Counted from the first letter of the stretch, positions 1-7,102 are shown. The stretch is 14,613 nucleotides of DNA from CAYTQK01 sp964439745 (GCA_964439745.1 CAYTQK010000056.1:1-14613), one strand, 5' to 3'. Numbers and translations: made by a program. The notes: a model not told the origin generated them from the letters alone.

Positions 1-62
1 CTGAACGGCTGTTGCCGCGGTATCGGTTGACAAGTTCTTCCGAATTGGATAAATTTTATAAT

Positions 63-86
63 GAGGCCCGGATGTTTCCGGGCCTC
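63..86 (+). terminator. Hairpin, possible terminator of an upstream gene
   Basis: Perfect 9-bp stem (GAGGCCCGG / CCGGGCCTC) with a 6-nt loop. The T-tract after it is weak (TTCGT), so termination strength is uncertain. No gene upstream can be identified in the 62 bases before it. Confidence 0.5.
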
Positions 87-167
87 TTCGTATGCGTGTA
101 AACGTTTCGAGAATCGTGATTGGACGTTTTCAATCTCTGATTCGTCTTTATGCAGGGAGAATCATCT

Positions 168-1937
168 ATGGATAAGGCCGCCCTCCTGTTTGTGTGCCGG
201 CATAACTCCGCCCGGAGTCAGATGGCGGAGGGGTTTGCCCGGCAAATGGCGCCGGCGGGTGTATCCATACTGAGTGCCGGCGTGGAGCCGGCCTTGCAGA
301 TTCATCCCCAGGCCGTCACCGCCATGGCTTCCCACGGCATTGATCTCTCCGACCAATCGCCCAAGTCCATTCGGGATCTCGATGCCCTGCGGTTTGACCT
401 GGTCATTACTCTTTGTTCGGAAACGGATCGGAATCCTTCCTGTCCGCTCATGGCCGGGTCTCCCGCCAATGTCCACTGGGCCCTGGATGATCCGGCCCGG
501 TCCGGCCAGGACGAAGCCGCCCTGGAGGCGTCTTTCCGTAAATCCGCCGAAGAGATCCGGCAGCTGGTATACAATCTGTTTCATCGGGGATACCTGGAAG
601 CATTTGTTCTGCACAAGCGCAACATGGACCGGATCATTGACAACCTGTCCGAGGGGGTGATGGCCCATGACCTGGACCGGATTATTTTTTATTTCAGCCG
701 GGGGGCGGAACGGCTGACCGGTATTTCGGCAACCGAGGCCATCGGCCGGGATTGTCACGAGGTGTTTATTCCCCGGCTGTGCGGAGACAATTGTTCTTTC
801 TGCGATGATATGGAAATCACCGATTTTCAGAAAAAATGTTATGCCACTGTTATACCCGAGGTCCGGGGCGAGCGGAAGGAACTGGATGTGACCGTGGTCC
901 CGTTACAGGGAGCAGACGGGAAAATGCAGGGGGTCGTGGCCTCCCTGTCCGATAAGACCGAGATCAACCGTGCCCGCTATGCGCAGGAGGACAGCCCGAC
1001 CAGTTTTGCCGGGATCATCGGCCAGACCACGGCCATGAAGCAGGTTTTTCAGCAGATCCGCGATCTGGCCGCGTATGACGCGCCGGTTCACATTTTCGGC
1101 GAGACCGGCACCGGCAAAGAGCTGGTGGCACAGGCCGTGCACCGGGAAAGCGTTCGCCGGGATAATCCGTTTGTGCCCATCAATTGCGGCGCCCTGCCCG
1201 AGGGACTGGTGGAAAGCGAGTTGTTCGGGCATGTCAAGGGGTCTTTTTCCGGCGCGGTCCGGGACAAGAAAGGACGCTTTGAGCTGGCGGACAAGGGCAC
1301 CATTTTTCTGGATGAGATTTCCGAACTGCCCAAAAACGTCCAGGTCAAGCTGCTGCGGTTTCTGCAGGAAGGGATCCTGGAAAAAGTCGGCAGCGAAAAA
1401 ACGATTACCTCTGATGTCCGGATTATCAGTGCTTCCAACGCGGATCTGAAAAAAGAGGTGGAAAAGGGAAATTTCCGGGATGACCTGTTTTACCGCATCA
1501 ACGTCATTCCCATTGTTCTGCCGCCCCTGCGGGAACGGAAAAACGATATCCCCCTTCTGGTGCGCCATTTTGTAAACAGGGAGCACCTGAAAACCCACGG
1601 CAAACGTCCGGTTATTGATGACGAGGCCATGCAGGCCATCATGGAGTATCACTGGCCGGGCAATATCCGTGAGCTGGAAAACGCCATTCAATTCGCCGTC
1701 ATCAAGTGCCGCAATGATCGCATTACCTCGGCTGATCTGCCCCTGGAGTTGTCCCGGTCGAACAACAACGCCGGTCAGCGCGGGCCTTCCCGGAAGCTGG
1801 ATACGGCTTCGGTGAAAGAGGCCCTGGAAAAAGCCGGCGGAAACAAGTCCAAGGCGGCCCGCCTGCTGGACGTGGGGCGGGCGACCCTGTACAGGTTTCT
1901 GGAAAATCACCCGGAGCTCAACAGCGGCCAAGAGTGA
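168..1937 (+). CDS. Sigma-54 activator with N-terminal arsenate reductase (LMW phosphatase) domain, PAS, AAA+ and Fis HTH
   Basis: 589 aa. Start 168 is chosen over ATG 150 because AGGGAGA lies 7 nt before it. Residues 1-140 are a low-molecular-weight phosphatase/ArsC fold: C10-x5-R16-S, plus C83 and C92, matching the Cys10/82/89 triad of thioredoxin-coupled arsenate reductases, and a DP loop (DDPA). Residues about 150-266 form a PAS domain with a Cys cluster (C196, C205, C209, C212). The AAA+ domain has Walker A GETGTGKE (311-318), GSFSGA (358-363) in place of GAFTGA, and Walker B with D382-E383. The C-terminus is a Fis-type helix-turn-helix. In this family the AAA+ domain remodels sigma-54 RNA polymerase. 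Inference: it senses arsenate, phosphate-like ligands or redox state and controls the oxygen-defence genes to its right. It may also have enzymatic activity. The architecture is clear; the signal is not. Confidence 0.9.
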   Translation: MDKAALLFVCRHNSARSQMAEGFARQMAPAGVSILSAGVEPALQIHPQAVTAMASHGIDLSDQSPKSIRDLDALRFDLVITLCSETDRNPSCPLMAGSPANVHWALDDPARSGQDEAALEASFRKSAEEIRQLVYNLFHRGYLEAFVLHKRNMDRIIDNLSEGVMAHDLDRIIFYFSRGAERLTGISATEAIGRDCHEVFIPRLCGDNCSFCDDMEITDFQKKCYATVIPEVRGERKELDVTVVPLQGADGKMQGVVASLSDKTEINRARYAQEDSPTSFAGIIGQTTAMKQVFQQIRDLAAYDAPVHIFGETGTGKELVAQAVHRESVRRDNPFVPINCGALPEGLVESELFGHVKGSFSGAVRDKKGRFELADKGTIFLDEISELPKNVQVKLLRFLQEGILEKVGSEKTITSDVRIISASNADLKKEVEKGNFRDDLFYRINVIPIVLPPLRERKNDIPLLVRHFVNREHLKTHGKRPVIDDEAMQAIMEYHWPGNIRELENAIQFAVIKCRNDRITSADLPLELSRSNNNAGQRGPSRKLDTASVKEALEKAGGNKSKAARLLDVGRATLYRFLENHPELNSGQE

Positions 1938-1954
1938 TTCGCCAGTTCGGATCC

Positions 1955-2737
1955 TTACAACCGGCAGATCACCGGCCGGTTGAGCGCGATCTGGGCCAGT
2001 GTCAGGGAAACATCATACACCAGAATCTCCACCCCTTTTTTTCCGGCTTGCCGCAAGGCCCGGCCGTATTCCCGGTCAATATGATCGGCCGGCTGAAAAA
2101 TATCCGCGTCCATGCGCTGAATTAAAAAGAAGATGACGCCGCGGCTGCCGCCGGCTGCCAGTCGCTGCAGCTCCTCCAGGTGCCGCCGGCCCCGGGTGGT
2201 CACGGCGTCGGGAAAGCAGGCCTGTCCCTGGCTGACCAGGGTACAGTTCTTGACTTCAACATAACAGGGGCGGCGGCCGTGGGCGGTAAGCAGCAGGTCC
2301 AGCCGGGAGCGCTCTCCCGCCCGTACTTCCCGGGTGATGATGTCATACCCGGTCAGTTCCGGCACGACATCGTCGGCAATCGCCCGGGCCACCAGGCGGT
2401 TGGGCACCTGGGTGTTAACGCCCACCAGCGAGGTAGGCATGTCGATGATTTCCCCGGTATAGGCCAGTTTGCGCCGCGGGTTGTCATGCTGCGAGAGATA
2501 GACCGGCCGGCCGGGTTCGGCACAGGCCTGCATGGATCCGGAATTGGGGCAATGGGCGGTAACGATTTTCCCGTCATCCAGGCGGACGTCGGCCAGAAAC
2601 CGTTGATACCGTTTGACCAGGGTTCCGGAAACCAGGGATGGCCAGAACAGTCCGCCCGGTGGCAGCTGAGCAGCCGTGGGAGCGGCGGGCCGTTCTTTTC
2701 CATCATGACTGCCGGCGGCGGGATCCATTTTCTTCAT
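1955..2737 (-). CDS. sfsA: SfsA family protein (DNA/RNA nuclease SfsA)
   Basis: 260 aa as called. Family features are visible: GTLVKRYQRFLADV near the start, CPNSGSM, then the PD-(D/E)XK-type active site SRLDLLL (D147) and YVEVKNCTL (E161, K163). SfsA proteins bind or cut nucleic acid; the name comes from sugar-fermentation stimulation in E. coli. About 28 residues precede the usual start region, so this N-terminal extension is either lineage-specific or the true start is a non-ATG codon further in. No strong ribosome binding site is seen before ATG 2737. The gene begins 3 nt after the stop of the upstream minus-strand gene, so the two are probably cotranscribed. It converges with the sigma-54 activator, whose stop is 17 nt away. 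Confidence 0.88.
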   Translation of the reverse strand: MKKMDPAAGSHDGKERPAAPTAAQLPPGGLFWPSLVSGTLVKRYQRFLADVRLDDGKIVTAHCPNSGSMQACAEPGRPVYLSQHDNPRRKLAYTGEIIDMPTSLVGVNTQVPNRLVARAIADDVVPELTGYDIITREVRAGERSRLDLLLTAHGRRPCYVEVKNCTLVSQGQACFPDAVTTRGRRHLEELQRLAAGGSRGVIFFLIQRMDADIFQPADHIDREYGRALRQAGKKGVEILVYDVSLTLAQIALNRPVICRL

Positions 2738-2740
2738 GGG

Positions 2741-3103
2741 TCAGGCCCGGTTCAACTCGTTTTCCAGCCAGCTTCGCACCGGCCCGTCAATGGCATATAC
2801 TCCTCTTTGATGGCCGACTGTATCCAGAAATGATTTTTGCACCGTTTCCGGCAGTTCAAATTCGCCCAGTTCTTCGGCGATTTCAGAATTCCTTCTCACC
2901 AGAAACACCCGCGGCCGTTCCTTCCAGGTGTTGACCACGAAATAAAGGCTGACATCATTTTTGGAGCGGATGACATAATTGCCGCCGGCCCAGTTATTGC
3001 CCCATTCCAGGTAGAGCCGGACCGCTTCTTCCGGGGTCATATCCCAGTCAATGGCGTTGACCAGAGAACGATTCTGCTTTAGTTGCTCCAGTTTTCTGAT
3101 CAT
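2741..3103 (-). CDS. Conserved small protein of sulfate reducers (DVU0772-like)
   Basis: 120 aa, soluble and without a signal peptide. It starts at an ATG behind a good site (AAGGAGA) and reads NRSLVNAIDWDMTPEEAV, then a WGNNWAGG segment and a YFVVNTW strand. From memory this resembles the DVU0772 family, an uncharacterised family in Desulfovibrio and relatives; I cannot confirm it by search. Function is unknown. It is the first gene of a minus-strand pair with sfsA and lies back to back with the AT-rich regulatory gap at 3104-3898, so its promoter must be there. It has no catalytic motif I recognise. Confidence 0.7.
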   Translation of the reverse strand: MIRKLEQLKQNRSLVNAIDWDMTPEEAVRLYLEWGNNWAGGNYVIRSKNDVSLYFVVNTWKERPRVFLVRRNSEIAEELGEFELPETVQKSFLDTVGHQRGVYAIDGPVRSWLENELNRA

Positions 3104-3192
3104 AATTTTTTCTCCTTGGTGGTCATTGTTTTTTATTGGCTAAAAAATATTTGAACTCTTCCGGTGCAACGAAAACAGGTTCCACCAGCGAT

Positions 3193-3218
3193 TACACTGC
3201 AAACAACATGCCAGTGTA
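3193..3218. repeat. Interrupted palindrome TACACTG-N12-CAGTGTA
   Basis: Perfect 7-bp arms separated by 12 nt. Its centre lies about 60 bp upstream of the start expected from the sigma-54-like promoter at 3240-3256, so it could be an activator or repressor site. Binding protein unknown. Confidence 0.45.
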
Positions 3219-3239
3219 CAGCCGATTTTTTACCGGTGC

Positions 3240-3256
3240 TTGGCAGGCAACCTGCA
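3240..3256 (+). promoter_or_regulatory. Sigma-54-like promoter upstream of the Fe-S remnant
   Basis: TTGGCAGG-N4-CTGCA has the diagnostic GG (3242-3243) and GC (3254-3255) exactly 10 nt apart, with two departures from TTGGCACG-N4-TTGCA. Part of it is also a small GCAGG/CCTGC dyad, so it may be coincidental. If real, it would drive the gene fragment at 3425. Confidence 0.4.
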
Positions 3257-3360
3257 AAAGTGAATTATGGGTTGGCACCCCTCCCAGAACGGGTACGGTG
3301 TGTAGATAAATCAATTTTCCCGGGACCACCTTTTCAATAAAAAAATATGGTGATTTCGGG

Positions 3361-3384
3361 ATGAATATGATAAAAAATATTCAT
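3361..3384. repeat. Inverted repeat ATGAATAT-N8-ATATTCAT
   Basis: Perfect 8-bp arms with an A-rich 8-nt spacer, 41 nt before the Fe-S remnant start. It could be an operator or an mRNA hairpin in the leader. Confidence 0.45.
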
Positions 3385-3424
3385 TGTTCCACAACCTGTT
3401 TTAATCTATTCAGGATTTTTTCCC

Positions 3425-3638
3425 ATGCCACTTTCCGTGATGGACCTTTTCCGGGATATATTGCCGAAAACCTATTGCGGGGACTGTGGTTTCTCCGCCT
3501 GCCTGGCCTTTGCCAGCATGGTGGCTTCCGGGCAGCACCCCCCTGGAAAATTGTCCCCATATCCCGATGGAAGTGGTGGCGTCCTGTTGCCGGATCGTCC
3601 ATAACCATTTTGATATCGGCCGTCCGGGCCGTGTTTGA
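3425..3638 (+). pseudogene. Frameshifted [4Fe-4S] domain protein remnant
   Basis: From ATG 3425 (AGGA 9 nt before) the frame reads MPLSVMDLFRDILPKTYCGDC, then GFSACLAFASMVASG. This is the Cys-motif of the 4Fe-4S domain found in acetyl-CoA synthase gamma subunits and many small anaerobe Fe-S proteins (LPKTNCG-x-CG-x3-CLAFA). At a run of six C (3538-3543) the frame breaks. Removing one C restores HPLENCPHIP, supplying the last ligand Cys, and the reading continues to TGA 3638 for about 70 residues. Relatives I recall are longer, so the C-terminus may also be lost. The simplest readings are a sequencing error or a young pseudogene; a programmed frameshift is less likely. Confidence 0.65.
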
Positions 3639-3654
3639 TACAAAGCTGTATCAA
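3635..3654. repeat. Perfect palindrome TTGATACA-AAGC-TGTATCAA, candidate enhancer site
   Basis: Perfect 8-bp arms with a 4-nt spacer. The centre lies about 140 bp upstream of the start predicted from the sigma-54 promoter at 3759-3775, a usual distance for an enhancer-binding activator. It overlaps the stop of the Fe-S remnant. A candidate target of the activator at 168-1937 (inference). Confidence 0.55.
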
Positions 3655-3758
3655 TGACCAATGCGAAACAGGCGCATTTCCGGGGGCAGGCTGGTTTTTA
3701 AGATCCATAACAGCTTGATAAATAATCTTTTATGTAAAATTTTGCTCTTCTGCTGAGA

Positions 3759-3775
3759 TTGGCACGCAAGTTGAA
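3759..3775 (+). promoter_or_regulatory. Sigma-54 promoter of the oxygen-defence unit
   Basis: TTGGCACG-CAAG-TTGAA matches the consensus TTGGCACG-N4-TTGCA perfectly in the -24 block and with one change in the -12 block (GA for GC). Transcription would begin near 3785, about 115 nt before the small gene at 3899 that heads the rubrerythrin group. Confidence 0.65.
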
Positions 3776-3898
3776 ATAAAGTGGGGTGATTAATTAATAC
3801 GCGGTCTGTTGATGAATCCCGGCGGCAGTAACTTGTTTATTATCTGCTGAGAATGTACGCGGAAATCGACGGGCTGACCGGAAAAAGGAAATCATCCC

Positions 3899-4105
3899 TT
3901 GAAACCTTGTGATGAGAACATCAAAAAAACGATTGAAGTCACCGATGAAATGATCCGCCTGGCCGCCCGCGGCGATGCCCAGCGGGAGGATATCGGCTGC
4001 GGTATTCTTTACGGCGTTCTGCTGGATGCCGCCTACAAAATTCGTAAGCTGGCAGAAGCCGAAAAGCTGGAACACATGAAAAAGGGATGGTGGACAGAAG
4101 AGTAA
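3899..4105 (+). CDS. Small conserved-looking protein upstream of rubrerythrin
   Basis: 68 aa, starting at TTG with AAGGA 9 nt before it. An in-frame TGA at 3875 rules out a longer start and no ATG fits. The product is charged and helical (TIEVTDEMIRLAARGDAQ, GCGILYGVLLDAAYKIRKLA, ending KKGWWTEE), soluble, with two Cys and no signal peptide. It is the first gene after the sigma-54 promoter and lies 55 nt before rubrerythrin, so it is probably part of that transcript. I do not recognise a characterised family. Weak start codon use suggests low translation relative to rubrerythrin. Confidence 0.65.
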   Translation: MKPCDENIKKTIEVTDEMIRLAARGDAQREDIGCGILYGVLLDAAYKIRKLAEAEKLEHMKKGWWTEE

Positions 4106-4160
4106 TCTCTTTGTCGCCGGATGATGACTGACGCTTAGAATCGACAAAAAGGGAGGTCGT

Positions 4161-4736
4161 ATGGGGAAACTCAAGGGTACGCAAACAGAAAAAAATTTGT
4201 TGACCGCTTTTGCGGGCGAATCCCAGGCCCGGAACCGGTATACCTACTTCGCCGGCCAGGCCCGCCAAGATGGTTATGTGCAGATCGCCGATATTTTTGA
4301 AGAGACCGCCAACCAGGAAAAGGAGCATGCCAAGCGGTTTTTCAAATTCCTGGAAGGGGGCGAAGTGGAAATCAGCGGCTCCTTTCCGGCCGGCGTCATC
4401 GGCTCCACCCTGGAGAACCTCCGGGAGGCGGCCGGCGGTGAGAATTACGAGCATACCACCATGTATCCCGAATTTGCCAGGGTGGCGCGGGAAGAAGGGT
4501 TCAAAGAAATTGCTGTGGTCTTTGAGAAGATCTGCGTGGCCGAAAAGCAGCATGAAAAACGATACAATGATCTGGCCGCCAACATCGAAGCCGGCCGGGT
4601 TTTTGAAAGAGAAGCGACCACTGTCTGGCGATGCCGGAACTGCGGGTATCTCCACGAGGGAACCAAGGCGCCGGATATGTGCCCGGCCTGCGCCCATCCC
4701 CGGGCTCATTTTGAACTGCTGGGTGAAAACTGGTAA
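4161..4736 (+). CDS. rbr: Rubrerythrin
   Basis: 191 aa, full length, behind GGGAGG. The N-terminal ferritin-like four-helix domain carries diiron ligands in GESQARNRY (E20), QEKEH (E53, H56) and the later EKQHEKRY segment. The C-terminal rubredoxin domain has C158-x2-C161 and C174-x2-C177. Rubrerythrin is a cytoplasmic NAD(P)H-linked peroxidase that receives electrons through rubredoxin or related carriers and reduces H2O2 to water in anaerobes. It is followed 44 nt later by desulfoferrodoxin, whose product H2O2 it would remove. Expression is likely from the sigma-54 promoter at 3759. Confidence 0.96.
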   Translation: MGKLKGTQTEKNLLTAFAGESQARNRYTYFAGQARQDGYVQIADIFEETANQEKEHAKRFFKFLEGGEVEISGSFPAGVIGSTLENLREAAGGENYEHTTMYPEFARVAREEGFKEIAVVFEKICVAEKQHEKRYNDLAANIEAGRVFEREATTVWRCRNCGYLHEGTKAPDMCPACAHPRAHFELLGENW

Positions 4737-4780
4737 TATCAACAAGACCGTTGTAACAAATTGTTGAGGAGGAGGTAATC

Positions 4781-5155
4781 ATGGCTGAACGTTATCAGGT
4801 TTACAAGTGTGAATTATGCGGCAATATCGTCGAGGTTTTGTACGGCAGCGACGGCACCTTGGTATGCTGTGACCAGGACATGACTTTGCTGACGGAAAAT
4901 ACCGTGGACGCGGCCAAGGAAAAACACGTACCGGTCATCGAAAAAACCGCCGACGGTATCAAGGTCAAGGTCGGCGACGTGGCCCACCCCATGGAGGAAA
5001 AACATTATATCCAGTGGATCGAGCTGATCGCCGACGGTAAGAGCTGTTTTCAGTTCCTCAAGCCCGGCGACGCGCCGGAAGCGGTGTTCAATGTTTCCGC
5101 GGACCAGGTGACCGCCCGCGAATACTGCAATATCCATGGACTCTGGAAAGCCTGA
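4781..5155 (+). CDS. dfx: Desulfoferrodoxin (superoxide reductase, two-centre type)
   Basis: 124 aa with a strong site (GAGGAGGAGG). Centre I, a desulforedoxin-like FeCys4 site, is C10-x2-C13 and C29-C30. The catalytic centre II has H49 (E47-K48-H49), H69, H75, C116 and H119 in the C-terminal CNIHGLWK motif; all canonical ligands and the E-K pair near the active site are present. It reduces superoxide to H2O2 in the cytoplasm without making O2, with rubredoxin as the usual donor. It follows rubrerythrin and precedes a hairpin terminator, so the first transcript may be small gene, rbr, dfx. Confidence 0.97.
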   Translation: MAERYQVYKCELCGNIVEVLYGSDGTLVCCDQDMTLLTENTVDAAKEKHVPVIEKTADGIKVKVGDVAHPMEEKHYIQWIELIADGKSCFQFLKPGDAPEAVFNVSADQVTAREYCNIHGLWKA

Positions 5156-5178
5156 CCCGGATATTTACTGCCTGCCTG

Positions 5179-5210
5179 GGCGCCCGGCGGAAAATTTTTC
5201 GCCGGGCGCC
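5179..5210 (+). terminator. Hairpin after desulfoferrodoxin
   Basis: Perfect 11-bp GC-rich stem (GGCGCCCGGCG / CGCCGGGCGCC) with a 10-nt loop rich in A and T. Only a short T-poor tail follows, so it may attenuate transcription or protect the 3' end rather than fully stop transcription. Confidence 0.6.
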
Positions 5211-5275
5211 TGTTGCATTGGTTGGGAATGAAGCCTGTCTGTGTCTTGTTGATTTGAGCGGTAAAGGAAACGATC

Positions 5276-5710
5276 ATGGCAAAAGCGCTTATCGTGTATG
5301 CAACCCGCAAAGAGGAAACCCGCAAGATCGCGGAATTGATCGCCGAGGGGCTCCGTTTCGCCGCCGTAACGGTCACCCTGGCCGAAGCCAAAGATATCAA
5401 GAAGGAAAGCGACCTGGCCGGTTATGACGCCTATGTCTTCGGCGCCCCGACCTATCACGGGGAGATGATCAACAGCATGAAGACCTTTCTTTTTCTGGCG
5501 GAAAAGGCCGGGCTGGCCGGTAAGGCGGGCGGCGCTTTCGGGGCCTTCGGCTGGAGCGGTGAAGCGCCGGAACGGATTTATGAAACCATGGAAAATATCT
5601 TTCAGATGGACATGGTGGAGGCTCCCCTGCGGCTGAAATCCAGCACCCTGGAGGGTGGCATCAAGATGGCCCAGGAGTACGGCCGCCAGATTGCGGACAA
5701 AATCGTCTGA
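5276..5710 (+). CDS. Flavodoxin-domain protein (FMN electron carrier)
   Basis: 144 aa with AAAGGAAA before the ATG. Flavodoxin fold: the phosphate-binding loop region is YATRKEET (8-15), and the two FMN-binding segments read FGAPTYHGEM and AFGAFGWSGEAPE. The latter resembles the C-terminal flavodoxin domain of flavodiiron proteins more than free long-chain flavodoxins. A standalone version probably carries electrons between low-potential donors and partners in the cytoplasm. It lies just upstream of cydA (38 nt) and downstream of a hairpin. Specific partner unknown. Confidence 0.88.
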   Translation: MAKALIVYATRKEETRKIAELIAEGLRFAAVTVTLAEAKDIKKESDLAGYDAYVFGAPTYHGEMINSMKTFLFLAEKAGLAGKAGGAFGAFGWSGEAPERIYETMENIFQMDMVEAPLRLKSSTLEGGIKMAQEYGRQIADKIV

Positions 5711-5748
5711 AGCAAGGAGAGGAATAATCGATGAGGGGGGAGTGAGGA

Positions 5749-7068
5749 ATGGATCCGTTGATTCTGTCCCGGCTGCAATTTGCCGCCGCCACCATGTTTC
5801 ACTTCGTCTTTGTGCCGCTGACCCTGGGGCTTTCCCTGATGGTGGCCTACATGGAAACCCGCTATGCCCGGACCGGGGATGAAACCTGGCTGGCCATGAC
5901 CCGCTTCTGGGGCAAGATTTTTCTGATCAATTTCGCCCTGGGCGTGGTCACCGGCATTACCCTGGAGTTCCAGTTCGGGACCAACTGGTCGCGGTATTCC
6001 GCTTACGTGGGGGATATTTTCGGATCCCTGCTGGCCATCGAGGCCTCGCTGGCCTTTTTCCTGGAATCGGTACTCATCGGCGTCTGGATTTTCGGCTGGA
6101 AAAAGCTGTCTCCCCGGGCCCATGCCACGGTGATGTGGCTGGTGGCCCTGGCCGGGATTTTTTCCGCCATCTGGATCCTGATCGCCAACGCCTGGATGCA
6201 GCATCCGGTCGGCTATGAGATCCGCAACGGCCGCGCCGAGCTGGTCGATTTCCTGGCCGTGGTTACCCAGCGTTTCGCCGTCCTGGAAATCATCCATACC
6301 GTCACCGCCGCCCTGATCCTCAGCGCCTTTTTCGTCATGGGCGTCAGCGCCTATCATTTACTGAAAAAGCAGCACCTGGAGGTCTTTACCCGCTCGTTCA
6401 AGATCGCCCTGGCGGTCGGCCTGGTCTTTTCCTTTGTGGAGGTTGTCGAAGGGCACATGCACGGCGCCGACCTGGCCCACAGCCAGCCGGCCAAGCTGGC
6501 CGCCCTGGACGCCCACTGGGAAACCTCCGCCCCGGCCCCCCTGTACCTCTTTGCCATCCCCAGCGACAGCCAGGAAAAAAATCTCATCGAGATCGGCAAG
6601 ATCCCCTGGGGGCTGAGCCTGATGGCCTTTCATGATTTTACCAGCGAGGTGAAGGGGCTGAAGGAATTTCCCAAAGCAGAACGACCGCCGGTGCTGATCG
6701 TCTACACGGCCTTCAAGCTTATGGTCGGCCTGGGGTTCTACTTCTGCCTGGCCACCCTGGTGGGCGTCTTTCTGCGCAACCGCCTGGTGGAAAACCGCTG
6801 GTACCTGATCATCATGCTGCTTTCCCTGCCGCTGCCCTACCTGGCCGTCCAGCTGGGCTGGATCGTGGCCGAGGTGGGGCGCCAGCCCTGGATCGTGTAC
6901 GGCCTGATGAAAACGTCGCAAGCGGTTTCCCCGGTGATCTCCGGCGGGCAGGTGCTGACCTCTCTGCTGGCGTTCGTGGCCGTCTACGGCCTGCTGGGCG
7001 CGGTGGGAATCTTTTTGATGGTAAAAACCGCCAAGGCCGGGCCGATAACGGAGGAGTCCGATGCCTGA
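5749..7068 (+). CDS. cydA: Cytochrome bd ubiquinol/menaquinol oxidase subunit I
   Basis: 439 aa, about nine membrane helices. It begins MDPLILSRLQFAAATMFHFV, with H18 at the position of the high-spin haem ligand, and contains FLESVLIGVWIFGW and the highly conserved GWIVAEVGRQPWI. Its length, well below the 522 aa of the E. coli protein, indicates a short Q-loop form. The complex with CydB reduces O2 to water at the membrane using quinol, giving a high-affinity oxygen sink in strict anaerobes. A purine-rich site (GGGGGGAGTGAGGA) precedes the ATG. The subunit II gene follows directly. Confidence 0.97.
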   Translation: MDPLILSRLQFAAATMFHFVFVPLTLGLSLMVAYMETRYARTGDETWLAMTRFWGKIFLINFALGVVTGITLEFQFGTNWSRYSAYVGDIFGSLLAIEASLAFFLESVLIGVWIFGWKKLSPRAHATVMWLVALAGIFSAIWILIANAWMQHPVGYEIRNGRAELVDFLAVVTQRFAVLEIIHTVTAALILSAFFVMGVSAYHLLKKQHLEVFTRSFKIALAVGLVFSFVEVVEGHMHGADLAHSQPAKLAALDAHWETSAPAPLYLFAIPSDSQEKNLIEIGKIPWGLSLMAFHDFTSEVKGLKEFPKAERPPVLIVYTAFKLMVGLGFYFCLATLVGVFLRNRLVENRWYLIIMLLSLPLPYLAVQLGWIVAEVGRQPWIVYGLMKTSQAVSPVISGGQVLTSLLAFVAVYGLLGAVGIFLMVKTAKAGPITEESDA

Positions 7069-7102
7069 TAATTATCCCAAAACAACGGGGAGGCTGCCAT
7101 GA
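7061..7102 (+). CDS. Possible 13-codon coupling ORF between cydA and cydB
   Basis: ATG 7061 sits behind a strong GGAGGA and encodes MPDNYPKTTGRLP. It overlaps the cydA stop, and its TGA overlaps the cydB ATG (ATGA). It is hydrophilic, so it is not a CydX-type membrane peptide. It may couple translation or be chance. Confidence 0.2.
   Translation: MPDNYPKTTGRLP

Larger units (their letters stand above)
3104..3424. other. Intergenic regulatory stretch between divergent units
   Basis: No convincing gene in this 321-base AT-rich stretch. It holds an interrupted palindrome (3193-3218), a sigma-54-like promoter (3240-3256) and an 8-bp-arm inverted repeat (3361-3384), each listed separately. The promoter for the minus-strand pair must also lie here, but I cannot fix its position. 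Confidence 0.6.

Noticed and set aside
27..62. TTGACA and TATAAT as a sigma-70 promoter
   Set aside because: The spacer is 24 nt, far from 17, and the -10 runs into the hairpin stem.
150..167. ATG at 150 as start of the sigma-54 activator
   Set aside because: No ribosome binding site before it, and the AGGGAGA that serves ATG 168 lies inside this stretch.
903..1931. Minus-strand open frame of 342 codons opposite the sigma-54 activator
   Set aside because: Shadow of a well-conserved plus-strand AAA+ and Fis coding region; no family resemblance.
3274..3291. TTGGCACC as a sigma-54 -24 element
   Set aside because: There is no GC at the required 10-nt distance; the -12 block is absent.
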